Source of the DNA: Streptomyces atroolivaceus
Lineage (GTDB): Bacteria > Actinomycetota > Actinomycetes > Streptomycetales > Streptomycetaceae
Assembly (NCBI RefSeq): GCF_000717025.1
Contig: NZ_JNXG01000015.1
Span: forward strand, 62,001-126,000
Reading direction: 5' to 3'
Length of the DNA stretch: 64,000 nucleotides
A model generated the notes under the pieces. That model did no database searches and was not told the DNA's origin. It was given only the letters and a program-made list of their open reading frames with translations. A program made the position numbers and the translations under genes. Of the stretch, positions 8,136-17,211 are shown one piece after another; positions within the stretch are counted from its first letter, which is position 1, and each line of letters starts with the position of its first letter.

Positions 8136-8810
8136 ATGCGCAAACAGAGCCCGTTGACCGGGCGTTCGCGGTCGCCCCTCCGTCGGCCCCTCCAGGCGCT
8201 CGTCATGCTGTTCGTCATGCTTGCCGGTGCACTGACCTGGTCGGCCCCCGCCCAGGCTCACGGCACCATCGTCGGCCCCGCCTCCCGTGCGTACCAGTGC
8301 TGGAAGACGTGGGGCAGCAACCACACGAACCCGGCCATGCAGACCGAAGACCCCATGTGCTGGCAGGCCTTCCAGGCCAACCCCGACACCATGTGGAACT
8401 GGATGAGCGCGCTCCGCGACGGCCTCGGTGGCCAGTTCCAGGCGCGGACCCCCGATGGGACTCTCTGCAGCAACAACCTCTCGAGGAACGCCAGCCTGAA
8501 CAAGCCCGGGCAGTGGAAGACCACCACCATCGGTAACAACTTCTCGGTCCACCTGTACGACCAGGCGTCCCACGGTGCCGACTACTTCAAGGTCTACGTG
8601 AGCAAGCAGGGCTTCAACCCCAAGACCCAGACCCTGGGCTGGGGCAACCTCGACTTCATCACGCAGACCGGCCGCTTCGCCCCGGCGCAGGACATCACCT
8701 TCCCGGTCCAGACCTCCGGTTACACCGGACACCACACCCTGTTCGTGATCTGGCAGGCCTCGCACCTCGACCAGGCCTACATGTGGTGCAGCGACGTGAA
8801 CTTCGGCTGA
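8136..8810 (+). CDS. Lytic polysaccharide monooxygenase, AA10 family
   Basis: A 224-residue precursor with a signal peptide (RR...LVMLFVMLAGALTW, cleaved after APAQA) that exposes His-1 of HGTIVGP, the copper-ligating N-terminus of AA10 enzymes. The second histidine of the histidine brace is probably in GYTGHHTLFVIWQ, and the axial aromatic is Phe in the closing DVNFG. Four to five Cys can form the usual disulfides. It is a single catalytic domain without CBM. These secreted copper enzymes cleave crystalline cellulose or chitin oxidatively; the CebR box in the promoter argues for cellulose. The ATG at 8136 is preceded by GGAAGGAG at eight bases. A run of hairpins ends the gene, so it is monocistronic. 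Confidence 0.93.
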   Translation: MRKQSPLTGRSRSPLRRPLQALVMLFVMLAGALTWSAPAQAHGTIVGPASRAYQCWKTWGSNHTNPAMQTEDPMCWQAFQANPDTMWNWMSALRDGLGGQFQARTPDGTLCSNNLSRNASLNKPGQWKTTTIGNNFSVHLYDQASHGADYFKVYVSKQGFNPKTQTLGWGNLDFITQTGRFAPAQDITFPVQTSGYTGHHTLFVIWQASHLDQAYMWCSDVNFG

Positions 8811-8832
8811 GCCGGGGAGCGCCGCACACAGC

Positions 8833-8855
8833 ACCGGCCTCTGCCAGGGGCCGGT
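8833..8855 (+). terminator. Hairpin after LPMO gene
   Basis: ACCGGCC and GGCCGGT pair around a nine-base loop, extendable by C-G and a wobble pair, 23 bases after the LPMO stop. Confidence 0.6.
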
Positions 8856-8880
8856 AACCCACCGCCCGACCGACCGAGCT

Positions 8881-8922
8881 CCGTCGGGGCAGGGGACCCA
8901 TCTGGTCACCCTGCCCCGACGG
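8881..8922. terminator. Second, stronger hairpin after LPMO gene
   Basis: A perfect 14-base-pair stem (CCGTCGGGGCAGGG with its complement at 8909-8922) and a 14-base loop. Together with the hairpin at 8833 it isolates the LPMO transcript. The rest of the 8811-9337 gap shows no gene. Confidence 0.7.
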
Positions 8923-9337
8923 GGCTTCCCGCGCTCCCAGCCCTGTGACCGGAAAACCTTGCCGGGCCACTCGTTGTGCTGGATGTCAGGACGGCGTGTG
9001 ACAGGGGCGGGCATGGCGTCACCGGTGAGAGTTCGCCGGTCGACCGAGCAGGAGGGGCGGAAGCCGCAGCGGATCGCTCGGCGGGGAACACCGGTCAGGT
9101 GCGGCCCCGGCGGGCGATGACACTGCCGGCCTCATCCGGCGGCAGCCCGGTCCCGGCGACGCCTCGGGGCATCCCGGAACTCTTGCGGGCACGCCTCGCC
9201 ACACCTGGACCGAGACCACCGTGCCGGCAAGGGGTGACCCCGACCGTGCCGGAGTCGACGCACCGACCGACACGCACACGCCTCGACCAGCACACCACTT
9301 CCGCCGCGAGGACCTCCCCTGCGGGCGGCGTCTACGC

Positions 9338-9365
9338 TAGAGTGGAAACGAGACGAACCGTCTCG
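9338..9365 (+). promoter_or_regulatory. Promoter -10 and TetR-type operator of the hydrolase gene
   Basis: TAGAGT (9338-9343) is followed at 9349-9365 by CGAGACG-aac-CGTCTCG, a perfect inverted repeat with seven-base arms and a three-base spacer. Its place just downstream of the -10 fits a repressor site. Size and symmetry resemble TetR-family operators, but no tetR gene lies next to it in this window. Confidence 0.55.
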
Positions 9366-9411
9366 CCTCGCCTTGTCACTCACTCGGCCCGTTCCTCACA
9401 GGAGAAGCACC

Positions 9412-10323
9412 ATGTACCACTTCATCGACGCCGCACCGGGCGTGCGCCTGTGGGCGGAGGAGCGGGGCTCCGCCACCGCTCCTCCCCTGCTGCTCGTCAT
9501 GGGCGCACAGACCTCCGGCCTGGGCTGGCCTGACGAGCTGGTGGACGCGCTCGCCGAGCACCACCGGGTGATCCGCTACGACCATCGAGACACCGGCCGT
9601 TCCACCTGGGCGTTCGACCAACAGCCGTACGCCGTCACCGACCTCGCCGAGGACGCGATCACCGTCCTGGACGGCCTCGGCGTCGACCGCGCCCACGTCG
9701 TGGGCATGTCCCTCGGCGGAATGCTCACCCAGCTGCTCGTCGCCGACCACCCGGACCGCCTGCTGAGCGCGACCCTCATCGGTACGTCCGCGCTCAGCAC
9801 CACTCCGTACGTGCGGCCGGACGGCACGCACGTCCCGCCCGAGGAGCTCCCCGGCATCGCTCCCCACGTGCTGGAGATCTGGGCCCGGCCGGCCGAGGAG
9901 CGCGGCCCGGAGGGTGAACTCGACGCTCGCGTCGCACACTGGCGGGCACTGGCCGGCGATCAGCTCCCCTTCGACGCGGAGGGTGCACGCGCGCTGGAGC
10001 GGAAGATCATCGAGCACACCGGCCACCACGCCTCCAGCACCGCGCACGGCCGTGCCGACACCTCCGGCATGCTGCGCACCGAGGAACTGGCGAAAACCGA
10101 GGTGCCCACCCTCGTGATCTCGGCCCCGGCCGAACCGGTCTTCCCTCCCCCGCACCCGCAGCATCTCGCCCAGGTGATCCGCGGGGCGCGCACGGTCGAG
10201 ATCCCCGGCATGGGGCACGCGCTCCCCCGGGAAGTCCTCGCCCCGCTGACCGCCGCGATCCTCGACCACACCAGCGTCCTTGACGCGCCGCAGGACGATG
10301 ACGCAGTCCGTGGCCGTCGATGA
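9412..10323 (+). CDS. Alpha/beta-hydrolase
   Basis: A 303-residue cytoplasmic alpha/beta-hydrolase-fold protein. It shows the oxyanion turn LLVMGAQTSG, the DHRDTGRS segment, the nucleophile elbow GMSLGG (~residue 98-103, Ser nucleophile) and a late GMGHALP that supplies the catalytic His. The family includes esterases, haloperoxidase-like and aclacinomycin-esterase-like enzymes; the substrate cannot be read from the sequence. ATG 9412 is chosen because GGAGAAG stands just before it. A perfect inverted repeat overlaps its promoter region, so the gene is probably inducible. Confidence 0.85.
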   Translation: MYHFIDAAPGVRLWAEERGSATAPPLLLVMGAQTSGLGWPDELVDALAEHHRVIRYDHRDTGRSTWAFDQQPYAVTDLAEDAITVLDGLGVDRAHVVGMSLGGMLTQLLVADHPDRLLSATLIGTSALSTTPYVRPDGTHVPPEELPGIAPHVLEIWARPAEERGPEGELDARVAHWRALAGDQLPFDAEGARALERKIIEHTGHHASSTAHGRADTSGMLRTEELAKTEVPTLVISAPAEPVFPPPHPQHLAQVIRGARTVEIPGMGHALPREVLAPLTAAILDHTSVLDAPQDDDAVRGRR

Positions 10324-10797
10324 CGGCCCGACAGTGGCCACCCGACGGCACGGACCACAACGCGGCCCCACCCTCATCGCGTCACTCCGTCTTCCCGGTC
10401 CGCCCGCGTTGACCGACGAACGCGAGCAGGCCCGCGAAGCCACACCGGCAGCAGGAAATCCGGCTGCGGCAGGACCGCGCGGTAGACCCGGCAGGCGCCG
10501 GTTCGGGGGGAACGCTCGTAGCAACGAGGGCGGTGGGCTCCGTGTACGGCAGTCGATGGCCCCGAGGCCGACGCCGGCCACGCCCGCGGGCAGGCATCAG
10601 CGAACGCAGGGGTGTGCGACTGCCGATGTGGCACGACTCGTCACCGACAGCGGACCGTTCACCGGTGCAGTCGGCACCGGTGCGCGACCACACCGGCGGA
10701 ACTCGCGGCCGGCAATCCCCCCTGTCGGTGACCGGGGATGCGGCTGCCCGCCTCCAGCCCTGATCAGGCGTCACCAGTGCGTACGTCCACGAGGACC
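10324..10797. other. Intergenic, 474 bases, no gene seen
   Basis: Between the hydrolase stop and the end of the leftward hypothetical gene. All open frames are Arg/Pro/Ser-rich and look non-coding. No clear hairpin or repeat is recognised. Confidence 0.4.
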
Positions 10798-11361
10798 TCA
10801 GTCGACCGTGAACCCCCAGAAGATGCCGACCTCAGTCGCAGAGACCGCTATGACACCGCAGTCGAACACGTGGCCGCTGAAACCCTCATAGGCACCCCCG
10901 TGATCGAACATATCGGCATGCGGGTTCTCCCTCGCCGCCGAAACATTGGTGAAGAACAGGGCATCACTTCCGAATCTACCCGACAACACTGCCGCGTGAG
11001 CGATCAGTTCGGCCTCCTGCTCGGCGAATCCCGGTATGCCTTCGAGGTGGGACCACTCGCTCTGGAGCGTGACCATGACCTGTTCGGCGCCCCTCCTCGA
11101 CACGGGGAAAGCCGAGTCGAAGTCGCCCGGTGTGACGGCGATGAACGGATTCTCCGGACCGGCCCCATACCTCTGTCCTCCGGGTGCCGTGGCCGAATTC
11201 AGCCACTTGCGTGGGTCATCGGACTTCAGCTGCATCGCATCGAGAGCGTCAAGTCGCCAGTCATCGCGTCGCCGCGCGCCCACTGCCGCGACCATGCCTT
11301 CCCCGAAAAGGGCTCTCAGCGACCGGTTCCATGACGCCTGGTCAGTACCGGCCACGGCCAT
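10798..11361 (-). CDS. Hypothetical protein, 187 residues
   Basis: Starts MAVAGTDQASWNRSLRALFG; a GTG one codon earlier is an equal candidate, and both follow GGAGGAG. The protein is soluble, with a coherent alpha/beta middle (FAEQEAELIAHAAVLSGRFG) and a hydrophobic C-terminus that ends ...EVGIFWGFTVD. No membrane helix, signal peptide or catalytic motif is seen and I do not recognise the family. Confidence 0.6.
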   Translation of the reverse strand: MAVAGTDQASWNRSLRALFGEGMVAAVGARRRDDWRLDALDAMQLKSDDPRKWLNSATAPGGQRYGAGPENPFIAVTPGDFDSAFPVSRRGAEQVMVTLQSEWSHLEGIPGFAEQEAELIAHAAVLSGRFGSDALFFTNVSAARENPHADMFDHGGAYEGFSGHVFDCGVIAVSATEVGIFWGFTVD

Positions 11362-11517
11362 CACCCGACTCCTCCAGGACGCGCACCGCAGGTTCCCTCC
11401 GAGCCGTCACAGATCTCGTCCTGCCCACCCTCGGCTACCGCCCACTTCGCCAGCACGTCACTTTGTGAAGGTCCGACCATGAATGTTCGGGTTCCTTGAT
11501 CAGCTCTTGCGAGTGCC

Positions 11518-11535
11518 ACTTACCTCAGCGTAACT
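11518..11535. promoter_or_regulatory. Possible operator in front of the YceI gene
   Basis: ACTTACCTCAGCGTAACT contains the inverted TTAC/GTAA pair with six bases between, directly upstream of the ATG at 11545 in an AT-rich patch (GTAACTAACTGTTTC). It resembles operators of MarR/HxlR-type regulators only in general form. Confidence 0.3.
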
Positions 11536-11544
11536 AACTGTTTC

Positions 11545-12201
11545 ATGAACCTCTTCAGCCGCAACTCCTTGCTCCGTCGTCCGGAGCCCCGCACGGAGGA
11601 GCCAACCGCCGCCCCGACGGCCGACGGTGCTGCAGTTCAGCTCGATCCCCGCCTCGCGGCTCTCAGTGGGGAGTGGATGATCGACCCCGCGCACAGCAGG
11701 ATCGGTTTCTCGGTGCGGCACGCCATGGTGACGACGGTGCGTGGCGCGTTCCTGGAGTACGAAAGCCGTCTCTGGTTCGACGGGCGCGACCCCGCGCGTT
11801 CCCGGGCCGAGATCTCGCTGTCCACCGCGAGCGTCGACACCGGCGTGGAGCAGCGCGACGCGCACCTGACCGGCCGCGACTTCCTGGACGCCAGGAGGCA
11901 CCCGCGCATGGGCTTCGTGAGCACTGCCGTGCAGCTCATCGGCAAGGACGTCTACCGCATGACCGGCGACCTCACCATCCGGGGCATCACCCACCCCGTC
12001 GTCCTGGACCTCACGTACATCGGTTACGTCACCGACCCGTTCGGCTACGAGCGCGTGGGGTTCGACGGGACCACCACGATCAACCGTTCCGACTGGGGGC
12101 TGACGTACAACGCCCGCCTGGCCGAGGGCGGCGCGATGGTGAGCGAGCGGCTCCGCCTCCAGTTCGACATCGCGGCCATCCGCACCCCCTCCGCCGGCTG
12201 A
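11545..12201 (+). CDS. YceI family protein
   Basis: A 218-residue YceI (lipocalin-like, polyisoprenoid-binding) protein. Landmarks are GEWMIDPAHSRIGFSVRHAM at the domain start, the TGRDFLD segment and the closing NRSDWGL/LQFDIAA strands. The first ~40 residues are a Pro/Thr/Arg-rich extension without signal peptide, so unlike E. coli YceI it is probably cytoplasmic. Family members bind long isoprenoids or amides; the ligand here is unknown. It is monocistronic and nearly touches the convergent GlxA-type gene, which ends at 12205. Confidence 0.88.
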   Translation: MNLFSRNSLLRRPEPRTEEPTAAPTADGAAVQLDPRLAALSGEWMIDPAHSRIGFSVRHAMVTTVRGAFLEYESRLWFDGRDPARSRAEISLSTASVDTGVEQRDAHLTGRDFLDARRHPRMGFVSTAVQLIGKDVYRMTGDLTIRGITHPVVLDLTYIGYVTDPFGYERVGFDGTTTINRSDWGLTYNARLAEGGAMVSERLRLQFDIAAIRTPSAG

Positions 12202-12204
12202 CCC

Positions 12205-13053
12205 TCATAGGCCGACCGGGCCGGACGAGGCGGACGAGCCGGAAGCGGCACCCCTGAACGTGCGGCGGTAGGCGCGTGGCGACACCCCCAGCGCGGCGTG
12301 GAAGTGCTGCCGCAGCGCGGTGCCGGTCCCGAAGCCGGCGTCGGTGGCGATCCGGTCCACCGGCAGATCGGTCCTCTCAAGCAACTGCCGCGCACGGTCG
12401 ACACGTTGCTGGGTGAGCCACTGCATGGGCGTGAGTCCGGCTTCCTGCTGGAAACGCCGGTTGAACGTACGTACGCTCATCGACGCCCGGTCGGCCAGCT
12501 CGTCCAGTCGCAGGGGCCGTCCGAGGTGCTCCAGGGCGTACTCCCGGGCCGGCCCCGTCGAGCACTGCTCGGGTGGGGTGACCGGGCGTTCGATGTACTG
12601 GGCCTGACCGCCCTCCCGGTGTGGCGGTACGACGGTCCCGCGGGCGACCTTGTTGGCGACCTCCGCACCGTGATCCGTGCGGATCATGTGGAGGCACAGA
12701 TCGATACCCGAGGCCACCCCGGCCGAGGTGAGGACCCCGGCGTCGTCGGTGTACAGCACGCCGGCGTCCACCTCGATCTCCGGGTACAGCGCCCGGAACT
12801 CCTCGCACGACTTCCAGTGCGTCGTGGCCCGCCGTCCCGTCAGCAGCCCCGCCGCCGCCAGGACGAACGAGCCCGTGCAGATGGACGCCATCCGTGCTCC
12901 CGGTCGGACACGGGCCAGCGCCCTGGCCACGTCGGCGCTGATCCGTCCGCGTTCCTGCGGTTCGTAGTCCTCCTGGGCGGCCGGCACGAAGACGGTGTCC
13001 GCGCTCTCCAGTGCCTCAGGGCCGAGGGGCACGTTGACGGTGAAGTCGGGCAT
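12205..13053 (-). pseudogene. GlxA-type regulator (DJ-1/PfpI plus AraC HTH), N-terminally truncated
   Basis: The 282 residues as read hold most of a DJ-1/PfpI-like domain (ARMASICTGSFVLAAAGLLT with the nucleophile-elbow Cys, then HWKSCEEF) and a complete AraC double helix-turn-helix (MSVRTFNRRFQQEAGLTPMQ and IATDAGFGTGTALRQHF). Relatives are about 320 residues long and open with a MxRVAVLALDGVxPFDL strand; this piece and its promoter are missing. The ATG at 13053 lies against the truncated MFS remnant on the other strand, so one deletion probably removed both gene starts and the divergent promoter. A short product may still be made, but its expression signal is gone. Confidence 0.75.
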
Positions 13054-13059
13054 GCTCGT

Positions 13060-13746
13060 CGGCCTGGGGCACCGGATCCGTGGCCACGGCCTTCGGTGCC
13101 ACGGTCACCCAGCGCTGGTTCGTACGGCGGCGCGGTCCGGTCACCGGTGTACTCGCCTCCGGCAGCGTCTTCGGGCAGATGGTCTTCCTCCCGGCTCTCT
13201 CCTGGGTCGTGGACCGGCACGGCTGGCGCCCTTCCCTCGTCACCCTCGCGCTCGCGGCGTGCGCCACCGTGCCGTTGATGTGGCTCGTGCTGCGGGACCA
13301 CCCCGCTCGTCGCGTCAGGATGGGCCACGGACCGCCACGATCCACGACGGCTGCTCGCGCTCTTCTTCGCCCTGCGCGGCCTGCTCCTGGTGTTCCTGCC
13401 CCTGCTGATGAGCGCGACGGTGCAACCGTCGATGATCGCCTTCGTCGTCGTCTTCGGCCTGCTCGATCTCGCGACCGTCCCGCCGGTCATCGCGCTGTGC
13501 CGTGAGTTCCACCCGGACGCCGGAGCCGTGGCCTTCGGCTGGGTCAGCGCCGCCCACCAGGCCGGCGCCGCCCTGGCCGCGTACGGAGGGGGAGCAGCCC
13601 GCGACGCCTTCGGCACGTACACCCCCGTCTGGATGGCGCTCGGCGCCCTGTGCGCCGGGGCGGCGCTGCTGTCGCTGCTCGTCCGGCGCACGGCACCGGC
13701 CGACCGAGCCACCGGGCCGTGCCCGACCGCCGTTGACCGCCGGTGA
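13060..13746 (+). pseudogene. MFS transporter remnant, N-truncated and frameshifted
   Basis: From about 13060 the frame reads AWGTGSVATAFGATVTQRWF, continuing through LPALSWVVDRHGWRP to VLRDHPARR, i.e. roughly TM4 to TM6 of an MFS carrier, with no start codon context. Near 13310-13320 the reading moves to another frame (ATDRHDPRRLLALFFALRG ... LLSLLVRR, end 13746), and the membrane segment expected between them is absent. So the gene has lost its first third and an internal stretch. MFS/GlxA-type divergent pairs are common in Streptomyces. Confidence 0.7.
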
Positions 13747-14008
13747 TTCCGCGAGCGCGTCCGCGAAGTCCCGCGCGAACTTGGCGAGGGCGGTCCAGCG
13801 CAGGTCGATCCCGAGGTGTTCGGACACCGTACGCACATGAGCGCAGCGCGGCAGGCCGCCGCAGCGGGGCGGCACATCTGCCGGTCAGTCAGCAGGCGCC
13901 CCCACGCCTGACTTGCGGCGCGGCCGGTCACTCCCCTTCGTCAGGCGGGGGGTACCGTGACCGAACACGAGTCCGACCTGGCCTCTCGGCCGCACGAGGT
14001 GACGAACG

Positions 14009-14809
14009 ATGAACGAACACGCGCTGCCCACGTCCCATCCCACGCACGCGCACCCCGCCCGGGTCTACAACGTCTGGCTGGGTGGCAAGGACCACTACCA
14101 GGTGGACCAGGAGGCAGCCGAGCTCGCCGCGGAGGCGAACCCGACCATCGTGCCGTCCGTCCGCGCCAACCGGGCCTTCCTGGGCCGCTCCGTACGTCAC
14201 CTCGCGGCCTCCGGGATCCGGCAGTTCCTGGACATCGGTACGGGCATCCCCGCGGCTGAGAACACGCACGAAGTGGCCCAGCGGGCCGCTCCGGAGTCCC
14301 GTGTCGTGTACGTCGACAACGACCCGATCGTGCTCACCCACGCCCGGGCACTGCTGGTCAGTGGCCCCGAGGGGCAGACGGACTACGTACAGGCCGACGC
14401 GCGGGACGTGGACACGATTCTCGACGCGGCCTCCCGCACCCTTGATCTGAACCGGCCGGTCGGCCTGATGCTGGTCGCGATCCTCCAGTACGTCAAGGAC
14501 TCCGAGGACCCGTGGGACATCACCCGCCGTCTGCTGGACCGCCTCGCTCCGGGCAGTTACCTCGTCCTGTCCCACCCGGCCGCCGACGTCACCGCTCCCG
14601 AGGTGGCCGAATCCATGCGGATCTACAACGAGCGCGCCGCCGGCCACGCCTCCGCCACCCCGCGCACCCGGAAGGATGTGGAACGCTTCTGCGAAGGCCT
14701 GGAGATCCTGGAACCGGGTGTCGTCACCCTGACCCGCTGGCGTCCCGGCCCCTCCGACACGCCGGACGACACCCTGCCCATGTGGTGCGCCGTCGCCCAC
14801 AAGGCCTGA
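14009..14809 (+). CDS. SAM-dependent methyltransferase, Methyltransf_19 family
   Basis: A 266-residue protein with the family hallmarks: RVYNVWLGGKDHYQVDQ near residue 20, RQFLDIGTGIPAAENTHEVA (SAM-binding glycine-rich loop, ~72-91), VVYVDNDPIVLTHARALL (acidic end of strand 2) and YVQADARD (strand 3). Streptomyces genomes carry dozens of paralogues; the substrates are unknown. ATG 14009 follows GAGGTG at a good distance. A second paralogue lies at 17212-18039 on the other strand; the two share the same block order. Confidence 0.9.
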   Translation: MNEHALPTSHPTHAHPARVYNVWLGGKDHYQVDQEAAELAAEANPTIVPSVRANRAFLGRSVRHLAASGIRQFLDIGTGIPAAENTHEVAQRAAPESRVVYVDNDPIVLTHARALLVSGPEGQTDYVQADARDVDTILDAASRTLDLNRPVGLMLVAILQYVKDSEDPWDITRRLLDRLAPGSYLVLSHPAADVTAPEVAESMRIYNERAAGHASATPRTRKDVERFCEGLEILEPGVVTLTRWRPGPSDTPDDTLPMWCAVAHKA

Positions 14810-14912
14810 CGACTGCTCTCCCGCCCCGCGTCCCCGGCTCGCACGTCCGGTGACGGCCGTCACGCGCGGGGTGGGGCCCGCTCCGCACCGGCCCAGGGGA
14901 CCGCGTGCGCCC

Positions 14913-15929
14913 TCAGGTGGCGCTGCGCTCGCTCGCCTCCCGCAGATCGCGGTCCACCGCGCGGTCGAACGCGGGGTCCGGCGCCCCCTCCGTGCTGCCC
15001 GGGCGGCCGGCACGCATAAGTTCGCGCCAGCGTTCCTGACTCCAGTCGGCAGGGGCCGTGGTGCGCATGAAGTCCTCCACGAGGGCGTGGAAGCGGGCCG
15101 GGTCGGTGTGGAAGGGGAAGTGGCCGGCGCCCTCGAAGATCTCCAGGCGGCTCCCGGGCATGGCCGCGTGGGCGCCGTAGGCGTGGTGCACGGGTACGAC
15201 GCCGTCCCGTGAGCCCCACAGCAGGAGCGTGGGCATGCCCTGGGCCAGGTAGCAGCGGTCCAGCATCGTGACGACCTGGCCGCGCCGGTCGACCACCGCT
15301 CTGAGCGTGCTGATGAAGGCACTGCGCGACGTGCTGTCGGGGAGGGCGTCCACGAGGTCGAGCAGTTCACCCGCGTCCTGCCCTAGGTCGGTGTCGAGCA
15401 GCTTGATCAGCCGGGTGAAGAGTCCGACCTGGCCGCGCATGCCGGGCAGCCGCAGCGTGGACAGCATCAGGTCGGCGCCCGGGAGGGACACCGCTCGCAG
15501 GACGGGGTTGACCTCCCGCCCCACGCCCCCCGCGCTGACCAGGATGAGCCGGTCGGTGTGTTCGGGGTACTGGTAGGCGAACTGCATGGCGACGCCCCCG
15601 CCGAGCGAGTGGCCGACCAGGGTGGCACGTTCGATGCCCAGGACGCCCAGGAGGTCCCGGACGCCGTTGGCGTAGGCGGCCACCGAGTAGTCGGCCCGGG
15701 GCTTGTCCGAGGCTCCGTGGCCGAGCAGGTCGGGTGCGATCACGGTGTGACGGCGGGCCAGCCCGGGGATCACCTCCGCCCAGGTCGCGGAGGAGTCGCC
15801 GATTCCGTGGACGAGCAGGATGGCGGGCCCCTCCCCCTCGACCCTGAACGCACGGCGGTAGCCGTGGATCACGTGATGGGACAGTCCCGCGCCGTGCTCG
15901 GCCCGTCGTCCGCGTGCTGGTCCGGCCAC
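14913..15929 (-). CDS. Alpha/beta-hydrolase
   Basis: A 338-residue alpha/beta-hydrolase: AILLVHGIGDSSATW (oxyanion HG), PDLLGHGASDKP, nucleophile elbow GHSLGGG (Ser ~105), late acid in LLLWGSRDGVVP and catalytic His in FEGAGHFPFH. An Arg/Asp-rich tail of ~40 residues follows. The pattern is that of epoxide-hydrolase/PHA-depolymerase-like or lipase-like enzymes; substrate unknown. The GTG at 15929 is preferred over an in-frame upstream start because ACGGAGGC stands about eight bases before it and homology starts here. Confidence 0.85.
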   Translation of the reverse strand: MAGPARGRRAEHGAGLSHHVIHGYRRAFRVEGEGPAILLVHGIGDSSATWAEVIPGLARRHTVIAPDLLGHGASDKPRADYSVAAYANGVRDLLGVLGIERATLVGHSLGGGVAMQFAYQYPEHTDRLILVSAGGVGREVNPVLRAVSLPGADLMLSTLRLPGMRGQVGLFTRLIKLLDTDLGQDAGELLDLVDALPDSTSRSAFISTLRAVVDRRGQVVTMLDRCYLAQGMPTLLLWGSRDGVVPVHHAYGAHAAMPGSRLEIFEGAGHFPFHTDPARFHALVEDFMRTTAPADWSQERWRELMRAGRPGSTEGAPDPAFDRAVDRDLREASERSAT

Positions 15930-16187
15930 GGCGCCGCCTCCGTCCTGCTGCTCCGACGATTCCTGAGCGAGGGTAGGGAACTCCCGCGCCGGGCGGATTA
16001 CCGGGACGTTGCAGGCGGTGCCCGGGTGCGATCCGGGGTGGCCGTGCGCTGCCTCGGCATTCGTCACACGCACGCGGCATTCGTACCGGCAGACGCGCCC
16101 TGTCCGGCACGAGTCGGCATCGCGCCGGCAAGGAGCCGCCAGGACGTTCCGGTGATGCTGTCAGTGCCGTGTGCGAGGCTCGCGGAC

Positions 16188-17171
16188 ATGGATACGAAGA
16201 GCTGGCATCTTCAGGACTGGGATGATCCGGCCGGCATCGAGGCACGGCTCGCGGGCGGCGAGTCCGCGACTGCTCCATGGGGGTCGGAGCACAGCTGGAC
16301 CACGCCTTTACATCTGGCGGCCGAGCGCGGAAACGCCGGGGCGGTAGCGGTGATGCTCACCCACACGCGGCAGGTCGACGTGCCGGACTCACGAGGGCTC
16401 ACACCCCTGTGGCACGCAGTCGCAGCCCTGCGCGGTGAGAGCGTGCGGCTCCTGCTCGACGCGGGAGCCGATCCGTGGCGGCCCTGCGTGGACGGGTGGA
16501 CGCCCGGCCGGCTGGCGCTGACGACAGAGCTGGCGCCTCTCCTGGCCGGAACGCCGGGAGCGGAGCCGCTGACAGCGGTGGCACGGGCGGAGCAGGCACG
16601 GGCCGACCGGCTCATCGCTGTCTTCTCGGCAGAGCCGATCCGGACCGAAGGGTTGCACGTGACCTTCGCCGACGTGGTCGATGAGGACGAGGCCATCCGC
16701 CGGATCGGCGCCGATCCGGCGGCCTGCCCCGTACTGCGACAGGATCCGGACACGGACCAGCGTTCACTGTTCGACGCGGTCGGCCTGTACGCGGTGGGTG
16801 TCACGGGTACGGCGTACGGCTGCATCGTCAGCCAGCCCTTCTCGCTGGAGCTGGACCAGGACGAACTCTCCCGCAGGCTCTCCCCGGCCACCGCCTACAG
16901 CCTCAACTTCAACCCCAAGGGTGGCGTGTCCGGGACCCTCTACCGCGACGGCGATCTGATACGGCATGAGGAGATAGGCCCCGGGACGCCTTCCCCCGGT
17001 GCGCCGCCGGAGCACTGGCTCTACCGCTTCTGGCAGCAACCCGGTGCTTCCTTCTCCCACGACGCCAACCTGCTGGCGTACGCCTGCGCGATGGGAGGCA
17101 TCCGTAAGGCCGGTCCACGGGACGGCTGGGCACTCAGCAGTGGACCACGCCGCATCGCGCGGTGCCGGTGA
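16188..17171 (+). CDS. Ankyrin-repeat protein
   Basis: A 327-residue soluble protein. Residues ~35-125 hold about three ankyrin repeats (TPLHLAAERGNAGAVAVML, TPLWHAVAALRGESVRLLL, and DAGADPWRPC.DGWTP), a protein-interaction scaffold. The C-terminal ~190 residues are an unrecognised alpha/beta region with conserved-looking LYAVGVTGTAYGCI and FNPKGGVSG. The ATG at 16188 is selected because the repeats follow at once and GAGGCT sits seven bases before it, which would make a leaderless transcript. No neighbour suggests a partner. Confidence 0.8.
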   Translation: MDTKSWHLQDWDDPAGIEARLAGGESATAPWGSEHSWTTPLHLAAERGNAGAVAVMLTHTRQVDVPDSRGLTPLWHAVAALRGESVRLLLDAGADPWRPCVDGWTPGRLALTTELAPLLAGTPGAEPLTAVARAEQARADRLIAVFSAEPIRTEGLHVTFADVVDEDEAIRRIGADPAACPVLRQDPDTDQRSLFDAVGLYAVGVTGTAYGCIVSQPFSLELDQDELSRRLSPATAYSLNFNPKGGVSGTLYRDGDLIRHEEIGPGTPSPGAPPEHWLYRFWQQPGASFSHDANLLAYACAMGGIRKAGPRDGWALSSGPRRIARCR

Positions 17172-17211
17172 GCCGGTGAGCAGTTGATCCCGGCCCCCGG
17201 GCGCACACTCC

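Noticed and set aside
13743..13880. Minus-strand frame reading RTVSEHLGIDLRWTALAKFA
   Set aside because: About 45 residues look protein-like, but the frame then runs into the antisense of the MFS remnant; too short to call a gene or name a family.
15558..16187. 210-residue upstream extension of the ankyrin protein
   Set aside because: It is antisense to the alpha/beta-hydrolase gene and has shadow composition; repeats begin just after the ATG at 16188.
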